A DNA stretch of 64,000 bases from Deinandra increscens subsp. villosa (lineage: Eukaryota > Streptophyta > Magnoliopsida > Asterales > Asteraceae). The position numbers were made by a program, and so were the translations under genes. The notes beneath the pieces are model-generated. The model worked only from the letters and a program-made list of their open reading frames with translations, was not told the origin of the DNA and ran no database searches. Positions 57,151-64,000 of the stretch are shown here, one piece after another (position 1 is the first letter of the stretch; the number at the start of each line of letters is the position of its first letter). The stretch is taken from positions 21,001,663 to 21,065,662 of the forward strand of contig JBCNJP010000013.1 in NCBI GenBank assembly GCA_039602395.1, given 5' to 3'.

Positions 57151-57953
57151 GAAAAGAAAGGGAGACGACGGAGAGGCTGCAGATTTGGGGCAAGAACAAA
57201 AACCCTAATACTCCATATTCAAAAACTCAAGTTTAATTTCATCTCAAATTCATATATAAAAGTGAAGATCGTCCTCTCGGAAGGAGATTCAAGAGTTTCT
57301 CAACCCACCTACACTTTGATTTCAGTTTGATTCATCATCATTAGACATGTTTCTCTCCGATTTTGTAAGTTATCTTGTGGGTGTTTTTGTATCTAGTATG
57401 AGCTAAACCCTTGATTCACTTAGATGAGATGAATCCTAGTTAAACTTTGATGATCTACATATATTTTTTGGTGATGATTATGTTGAGGACCTTAAGAATG
57501 TAATGAATGTTCTTCAATGGTTATGTGTGTTTGTTTGACTTGATTTTATGTTTAATCCCGTGGATATCTTGACCATATCATGTTGGAAAACCATATGTGT
57601 TAATGTATTTATTCATGAAAATATATATGCAAGTATGTATGTTCATGGCATTTGACTAGGAATGGTGGATGGAGATTTGAGCATTTAGGATTGCTAACAA
57701 ATGTGCATCCTTGTGTATATGCTTGGAAAGGTGACGGTTGCACCGTTACTTGTTTATTAATTGTGATAAACTCGTGATTTTAGTGTTCTTAATGTTGTAA
57801 ATTCATGAATGTTGGTGACTATGCGGAACTAGGTGTTTGCAGGTTGAAATGCGCTTAAACGAGCTAACTAGATAATACAAGAAGATCAAGGAAGGTTGGA
57901 GCAAGTTATGGAAAATAAGAAGAAAGGAAAAAGAAAAATTTCATCTGGGCCTG

Positions 57954-58080
57954 CCGTAGCTTACGCCACCACCGTAGCTTACGGTGGTGACCACCCCTCA
58001 ACATCACCGTGGGCCAGGATTTGATTGGCGTAGGCTATCCTGAGGCCACCGTAAGCTACAGTGGCACCGTAGCTTACGGC
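57954..58080. repeat. CCGTAGCTTACGG palindromic word cluster in Athila LTR
   Basis: Five exact or near copies; the best is a 10-bp-arm inverted repeat (CACCACCGTA and complement, GCT spacer) at 57967-57989. Confidence 0.85.
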
Positions 58081-58946
58081 GTGGCAGTTTTTCAAATTCC
58101 GTAAAGTTGCGATTTTTAAGCAAATTGAGGGGGCTTTTGAGATCGAGTCGGTTGCAGGTGTAGAAGGACGAACCAGAGACCATCTTGGGTGTTTTTGGAG
58201 CACGGAAAGAGGAGAGAAACACAATTCTAACATCAGAGTTGTTGGCGAATCATCAATGACGATCATCATCATCATAGTTGCAAACGATTTCGTCATGATT
58301 GGCTAGTCTTCTGTGTTCTTCTCGAATGTAAGATTTTAATGTAAACAACAATAATGATGTAATTGATTCTAGAATAGTGATCTAAGCATTCGATGCTTTT
58401 CACTATAATGTTTTTGTGATTATTCATAATTTTTAGTATTGTGCTCAATCGAATTTGCAAACCATGCGTTCTTGATGCTATTGGAAATTGAGATTTAGTG
58501 GATAGGAATTTGGTTGATATCTAGGCTAATTGATCATCGAGTGACAACCTTGCGTTAGTAACCCGAGTGCTTTGTCCCTTTTTTATCACGATAGTTACAA
58601 TTACATGAATCATGTCTATGTGATTCTTTCTAGTTGCATCATTGTTGTTTTGTTTACTTGGAATTCTGAAATTTGAGAAGATCACTTTTGTTTTATTGTT
58701 AAGAAAACCAAAAAAGTTAGATTCTCACTTAATTTCTAGTTGTTAATTTAGTATCGATTCGTTCAAAACCAACTTATTAATCAAAACTCTGTCACAATTA
58801 ATTTCAAGTTTTCCATTTAGTGTAATTCAAGTTGCAAAAGTAATACACACTCCACAATCTCCCTGTGTTCGACACCCACTTACCACTATCTAAATTTGCG
58901 TAATTGGGTTTATTTTTGAGTGGGACTTCGACCTCACATCAAATTT

Positions 58947-58964
58947 TGGCGCCGTTGCCGGGGA
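58947..58964 (+). promoter_or_regulatory. Primer binding site (tRNA-Asp type) of Athila element
   Basis: TGGCGCCGTTGCCGGGGA five bases after the LTR; the typical Athila primer site. Confidence 0.92.
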
Positions 58965-59056
58965 TAAGTGCACAGCGTGTGTTCTTTAGTAGTAATTGTT
59001 TGTTTGTTTGTCAGTTTTACGCTGGGTTGTGTTAGTGTGCAGGTACCCACAGGTGC

Positions 59057-61030
59057 ATGCGTACTAGGAAGTCACAATCATCATCACCATTACTTTTTGA
59101 TCCAGAAGTCGAGAAGGCGTGCAGGAGGAACCGAATTCTACATCGAGAAAACAAAGTTGTTGGATCACCGAGTACACAAAGCAAAGTCATGGATGCACAA
59201 CGTGATCCTGAAAAGCAACCAGTGGACACATCCGTTTCACCTTCTGATCCACAAATACCACCAACTAATCTTCCACCTATTTCAAATCCTTCCCCGTTCA
59301 CTGTATTCACATCATCTAGCACTACTTCAACAAGTTTGCCTGAGTCTACTCCATCTAGTTTTGCAACTTATTCAGGCATTCCATCTTTTGGTCAATTTTA
59401 CCCATCTTATGGGCAATCATCAATATTTACTAATCCAGGCCCTCACCAACAAGGTCAAGTGAGATTCCAACAACATACCCGTATTCCGTTCATAGAGGGA
59501 CAATATGGAGGATATGGTGATTATGAAGGGAGGTATGAAGAGTATAAAGTAGGGGGTGATGTGAATCAAGGGGTTGCTCAAGAAGAATTTGAATTCCAAC
59601 AAAGTCAACTGGTCGATCAAGTTCAACAAGGGTATGTTAGAACCCCGGTTGTGCCAAGGCAGTAACCACCTCCAGCTCAAAGGCAAGCACCACAACAAAG
59701 GGTGCCACAACAAGCTCAACCTCAAGGTCCTCCCCCACCACAAGGAGCACCAATACCGGTCCCAAGAAGACAAAATCGTGATGCAAATAGAGGGATTGAG
59801 TCACATTTTAGACCTATCATTACACATAATCCATCACCGGTGGTAGTTCCTCAGAATCAAGAAGGGAGAACGTTTGAGGTGAGGACCAATGCATTGCAAA
59901 GTTTACCCAAGTTTCATGGGTTGGCAACGGAGGAGCCTTACTTTCACCTTGAGGCATATGATTCTATATGCAACACTATTGGAGGGCAAGGTTTTTCACC
60001 CGATGCAGTCAAGTTGGTACTTTTTCAGTTTTCTTTGGAAGATAAAGCCAAAAGATGGTTCCACACATTGCCATCCGCATCAATCTATACATGGGCAGAA
60101 ATGCAACAAAGGTTCTTGGATGAATTCTACACCAATCAAAAAACGAGTGATGCTAGAAGAAATTTGAGAAACTTCCAACAACAACAAGGTGAGCTTTTTC
60201 ATGAAGCTTTCGATAGATTCAACTTAATGTTGAAGAACTGTCCTCACCATGGGATTGATTTGTGGGATCTATTGAATGCATTCCATGAGGGGTTAACACC
60301 CGAAGATGCTCGAGACTTAATGTCCATTTCTAATGGCACTTTTGGTACAAATTATGAGCAAGATGAGTGGGCATATTTGGAGCAAATGGAAGTGACATCA
60401 AAGCGCAAGGCACAATCTTCTAGGAGGACAAGACATGCTATTGGTAGATCACTTATCCAAGCCATAGCTAATGAACCGGTTCAAGTCCCTAATCAAGTCT
60501 ATGATGTGTGTGCAAGTTGTAATGAGTTGGGACATTCGGCTAACCAATGTCAAAGTTTTCTATAGCAACTTGAAGAAGTCAACCAAATTCAAGGTCAAGG
60601 GGAAAGTGGTCGGAATTATAACATGAACTCAAACACCTACCACCCGGGATTAAGAAACCATCCAAACTTCCGGTATGGAAACTCAGCAAACCAATCCAAC
60701 CCGAACTTCCAAGGTACCAACCAACCCACTATGGCGCCTCGTTAACCTTATGTAAACCAAGGCAACTTCCGGGGTGGCAACAATCAAGGATATCAAAGGC
60801 AATTTTAACAGGGTAATGAACCAAGTGGATCATCGGTACCGGGGAATTCAAGTGGAGATGAAGTTATGGATGTGCTCAAGACTATGCAACAAGAAATGCA
60901 CAAGAGGAATCAAATGGATGATGAGAGGCTTCGGAAAGATGAGATACGTGACAAAGCCATTCATTCTTTGACTACTCAAATGGGTCAACTTGCCATCGAG
61001 GTAGCAGATTTGAAGAAGAACAAAGGCTAA
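59057..61030 (+). pseudogene. Athila gag, one frame with five in-frame stops
   Basis: One reading frame runs from ATG 59057 (MRTRKSQSSSPLLFDPEVE) to beyond 61030. Residues 1-200 are Pro/Ser/Gln-rich. The Retrotrans_gag domain follows (FEVRTNALQSLPKFHG, AKRWFHTLPSASIYTW, FLDEFYTNQ), then a zinc-knuckle-like CASCNELGHSANQC near 60510-60550 and an Asn/Gln-rich stretch. Stops: TAA 59663, TAG 60563, TAA 60743, TAA 60806, TAA 61028. No frameshift is needed to read through. In each case the neighbouring residues are Gln-rich and one C-to-T change of CAA/CAG explains the stop. The gene would make the particle protein of an Athila element. Confidence 0.85.
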
Positions 61031-62216
61031 CTTCCCAGCGACACTAAGGTAAATCCTTCCCATGCTACTAGAAATGTTCAAATTAATCAAGTAAGTGTAT
61101 TGAGAAGTGGGAAGGAGTACAAGAGGGATCCACCATCCAATTCGGTTGATGGTGTGGTGGAAGATATGATGGGTAAGGAAAGTAGTGATGATGAGGACAT
61201 TTCATCCATACAACCTAAAAAAACTGTCACTTTTCAAAAACCTTTAGAAAAACCGGGTCAAACACAAATTTCAAATAACCAAACCAAGGATGTGGAGCCT
61301 ACTCCGGTTCCTTTTCCTTCGGCATTATTTGACTCGAGTAAGAAAAGTGTGATTTCAAAGAGAGGTCCTCAAAGTGAGGAAATGTGGGAGGTTTTTAAGC
61401 AAGTCAAAGTGAATTTACCTCTACTAGAGGCAATTAAACAAATTCCCGCATATGCAAAGTTTTTAAAAGAATTGTGCACCCAGAAAAGGCAACAAAAAGT
61501 GCCTAAAAGAGTTGACTTAACTGAAAGGGTGAGTGCAGTTTTGAAAGGGGTTCTTCCCCCTAAACTTCAAGATCCGGGGGCGCCTTTGATTAATTTACAG
61601 GTAGGAGATTTTCAAATGACAAGGGTGTTGTTGGATCTTGGAGCCGGGGTTAGCATTCTTCCGGGGAGCTTATATGACCAATATGATTTTGGTCCATTGA
61701 GACGTGTTGACACCACTGTTGTCCTTGCTGATTTGACTCATAAGCTTCCTTGGGGGGTTGTTCGAGATGTGATTGTTAAAGTTGAAGAATTTTATTACCC
61801 GGTTGATTTTTTTTGTGTTGGATTATGCAACGGGTAACATCAACCACCAACATAATGTTATTTTGGGTCGACCATTTTTTAATACTGCTCATGCTATTAT
61901 TGATTGTCGATTTGGTACGGTTGATATGACTTTTGGTAATAGGAAAATGCACCTTAATGTGTTTACTAACATTGCTAATTCTTTGAGTGGTGATGAGTGT
62001 TTTATGGCAGATTTGGTGGATCAATGTGAACCATATATCTATGATGGCGATGTGGTGGAAGTTTGTGTTTGTGATAGCTCTGAACAGGTACACTTCAAGG
62101 CATTAGAGGAAGAGGAGCGAATGTTGGAGCTTCTGGCTGTACAAGATGGAAGACCGCCATGGACGCATCAAGTGGAGAGCCTACCAATTGGGGTCCATAC
62201 AGACATCAAGCCATGA
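61031..62216 (+). pseudogene. Athila protease region
   Basis: Continues the gag frame to 61837: VLRSGKEY..., then KELCTQKRQ, and the aspartic protease signature VLLDLGAGVSILPGSLYD (near 61640). An 8-T run at 61807-61814 causes a +1 frameshift; the second frame (61773 on) continues LDYATGNINHQHNVILGRPFFNTAHAIIDC and ends at TGA 62214. The two frames together cover a complete Athila protease. Confidence 0.85.
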
Positions 62217-63378
62217 CTAATATGCCCACCCAAGGTAGAGTTGAAGGAGCTACCAAAACATTTGATGTATGCATTTTTGGGTGAAGATGAAACACTATCG
62301 GTCATCATTGCCTCTAATTTGGAGGAAGCTCATGAACAGCAACTCTTGGGTGTATTGAAGGCTCACAAGGCGGTTGGTTGGATAATTGCCGATCTCAAAG
62401 GTATTAGTCCTTCCATTGTTATGCATAAAATCATTACAGATGAGGATGCCAAGCCAACAAGGGAGACCCAAAGAAGATTGAATCCCAATTTGCGGGAGGT
62501 TGTGAAGAAGGAGGTCATCAAGTAGTTGGTTGCCGGGATCATTTATCCCATTTCTGATAGTGCATGGGTAAGCCCTACACAAACAGTGCCAAAGAAATCC
62601 GGCATTCAGGTAATCAAAGATGAAAAAGGTGAGCAAATTGCCACTCGGCCGGTAACTGGGTGGCGGGTATGTATTGATTATAGGAAATTGAATGCTGCCA
62701 CCTCAAAAGACCACTTCCCTTTACCCTTTATTGACCAAATCATTGAAAAACTTTCAGGTCAAAGATTTTATTGCTTTTTAGATGGGTATTCGGGGTACAA
62801 TCAAGTGGCAATCCACCCCGATGACCAACACAAAACCACTTTCACTTGTCCCTATGGCACTTTTTCCGTTAGGAGGATGCCCTTTGGTTTGTGCAATGCC
62901 CCGACCACTTTTCAACGATGTATGATGAGTATATTTTTCAGACATGGTCGGGGAATCACTTGAGGTCTTTATGGATGATTTTTCCATATTTGGGTCAACG
63001 TTTGAGTCGTGTCTTGGTGAATTGGAGAAGGTCTTGAAACGATGTGTCAAAACAAATCTTGTCCTAAGTTGGGAGAAAAGTCATTTTATGGTCCAAGAGG
63101 GCATTGTTTTGGGTCATGTGGTCTCCAGTCGGGGAATGGAAGTGGACAAGGCAAAAATAAAAGTAATTCCATCCTTGCCACCACCGAAAAATGTCAAAGG
63201 GGTGAGGTCATTTTTGGGGCATGTTGGTTTCTACCGGAGATTTATTAAAGGTTTTAGTGTCATTACTAAACCATTGTGTAATTTGTTGTTAAAAGATGTT
63301 CCATTTAACTTTACTAATGAATGTTTTCAAGCTTTTGATGTTTTGAAGGAACATTTGGTGCAAGCCCCCATTTTGTAA
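62217..63378 (+). pseudogene. Athila reverse transcriptase
   Basis: LKELPKHLMYAFLGEDE and LKAHKAVGWIIADLKGISP lead into the RT: after a TAG at 62523, VAGIIYPISDSAWVSP, GWRVCIDYRKLNAATSKDHF, YCFLDGYSGYNQV (first catalytic Asp), RRMPFGLCNAPTTFQRC, then a +1 frameshift in a 5-T run at 62934-62938, and VFMDDFSIFGS (catalytic Asp pair), IVLGHVVSSRGMEVD and FLGHVGFYRRFIKGFS. Ends at TAA 63376 where related proteins have Gln-Pro-Pro. All catalytic residues are still encoded. Confidence 0.9.
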
Positions 63379-64000
63379 CCGCCGGATTGGACTCGACCAT
63401 TCGAGGTTATGTGTGACGCAAGCGATTGTGCCATTAGAGCAGTTCTTGGTGAAAGAGTGGATAAGAAGCCCGCGGTCATATATTATGCAAGCAAGACATT
63501 GTCGGAGGCACAATTGAATTACACCACAACGGAGAAAGAATTACTTGCGGTGGTATATGCATTGGATAAGTTTCGGTCTTACATTTGGGGAAGCAAGGTG
63601 GTGGTATACTCTGATCATAGTGTTGTTCGCTACCTAATGGAGAAGAAAGATGCCAAACCTCGATTGATCCGGTGGATTCTCTTACTACAAGAATTTGATT
63701 TAGAGATCCGGGATAAGAAAGGTTACGAGAGTGTGGTGGCGGATCACCTCTCCAGAATCCCCTTAAAAAGCATTGATGATTCGGGAGAATTTAATGAACA
63801 ATTTCCGGATGAGCACATCTTAGCAATCTCAACCGCACCGTGGTATGCTCATAATGTTAACTATTTGGCCACGGGTGCGATGCCAACACATTGGAACAAG
63901 AGAAGAAAACAACAATTTTTGGCCCAAGTCAATCAATACATTTGGGATGAACCGGATCTATTCAAGATTGGAGTGGATCAAATCATCAGAAGGTGTATTC
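63379..64000 (+). pseudogene. Athila RNase H and integrase start (runs off window)
   Basis: Open to the window edge in the frame of the RT piece: PPDWTRPFEVMCDASDCAIRAVLG (RNase H start), TEKELLAVVYALDKFRSYI, VYSDHSVVRYLM, DLEIRDKKG and ADHLSRI (RNase H end), then FPDEHILAIS, YLATGAMP, and LFKIGVDQIIRRCI, the beginning of the integrase zinc-finger region. No stop between 63379 and 64000. Continues beyond the window. Confidence 0.88.

Larger units (their letters stand above)
56665..58941 (+). mobile_element. Athila LTR, 2.28 kb
   Basis: Starts TGATGTGTCATAAATT, ends CCTCACATCA; primer site follows at 58947. Contains an AT microsatellite (about 56679-56708, then ATAGAT units), ~40-bp repeats around CACTAGAGGAAAA (56850-56990), TATAAAA at 57144 and a cluster of CCGTAGCTTACGG words (57954-58080). 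It has a 3' tail on its left and a 5' leader on its right, so it serves two element ends. ORFs at 57028-57330 and 57979-58296 are not supported. Confidence 0.82.

Noticed and set aside
57979..58296. 105-codon minus-strand ORF in the Athila LTR
   Set aside because: Built on the palindromic CCGTAGCTTACGG cluster inside an LTR; no domain.

Overview
This is a plant nuclear DNA window made almost entirely of nested, decayed LTR retrotransposons. I found no host gene that I can support. The pol and gag families are plant types: Ty1/copia of an Angela-like kind and a SIRE/Maximus-like kind, Ty3/gypsy chromoviruses (Tekay/Del-like, with a C-terminal chromodomain), Tat (with a second, archaeal-type RNase H) and Athila (tRNA-Asp primer site). 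The style of the elements suggests an Asteraceae genome, but that is memory-based and not proven here. One 500-N assembly gap lies at 12619-13118.

Layout, outside to inside. A Tat element on the minus strand forms the base layer. Its integrase is cut between 3114 and 54447, the reading frame continues across the cut, and a 5-bp target duplication (ATATA) brackets 51.3 kb of later insertions. Inside are: a chromovirus LTR plus the pol end (3115-5002), invaded by an Angela-like copia element (5003-12618, then the gap); a tandem LTR/accessory-ORF element (13119-15655); a second copy of the chromovirus-plus-copia block (15656-25588); and the rest of that second chromovirus (pol and gag, 25594-29394). 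The second chromovirus's right LTR (29528-41045) is itself split by a short-LTR TRIM-like element (29742-37355, TSD TTTAA), a foldback MITE (37850-38135) and a 2.7-kb solo LTR (38249-40941, TSD GTTTA). The TRIM-like element carries a 6.4-kb gag-only element (30197-36613, TSD TTGAG).

Next comes a second chromovirus type (LTR 41046-43917, chromodomain, integrase 52904-53898, LTR remnant to 54446). It was opened by another LTR element (44114-52903, TSD CAACT) that contains a rearranged SIRE-like copia pol (45458-50174) and its LTR (50267-51045).

Beyond the Tat element, 56000-64000 holds Athila sequence on the plus strand: a 3' internal tail, one long LTR (56665-58941), a primer site, then gag, protease, reverse transcriptase, RNase H and the start of integrase, running off the window. 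Positions 1-1904 hold the 3' tail and 3' LTR of the same family as the 44114-52903 element.

The most interesting signals are non-coding. They are a run of six perfect palindromes with a constant TACG centre in the TRIM-like element (UNCG-type RNA hairpins if transcribed), clusters of short CG-core, often self-complementary words in the LTRs of unrelated families, TATA boxes sitting inside perfect palindromes, and a likely 74-nt spliceosomal intron in the Tat second RNase H domain.
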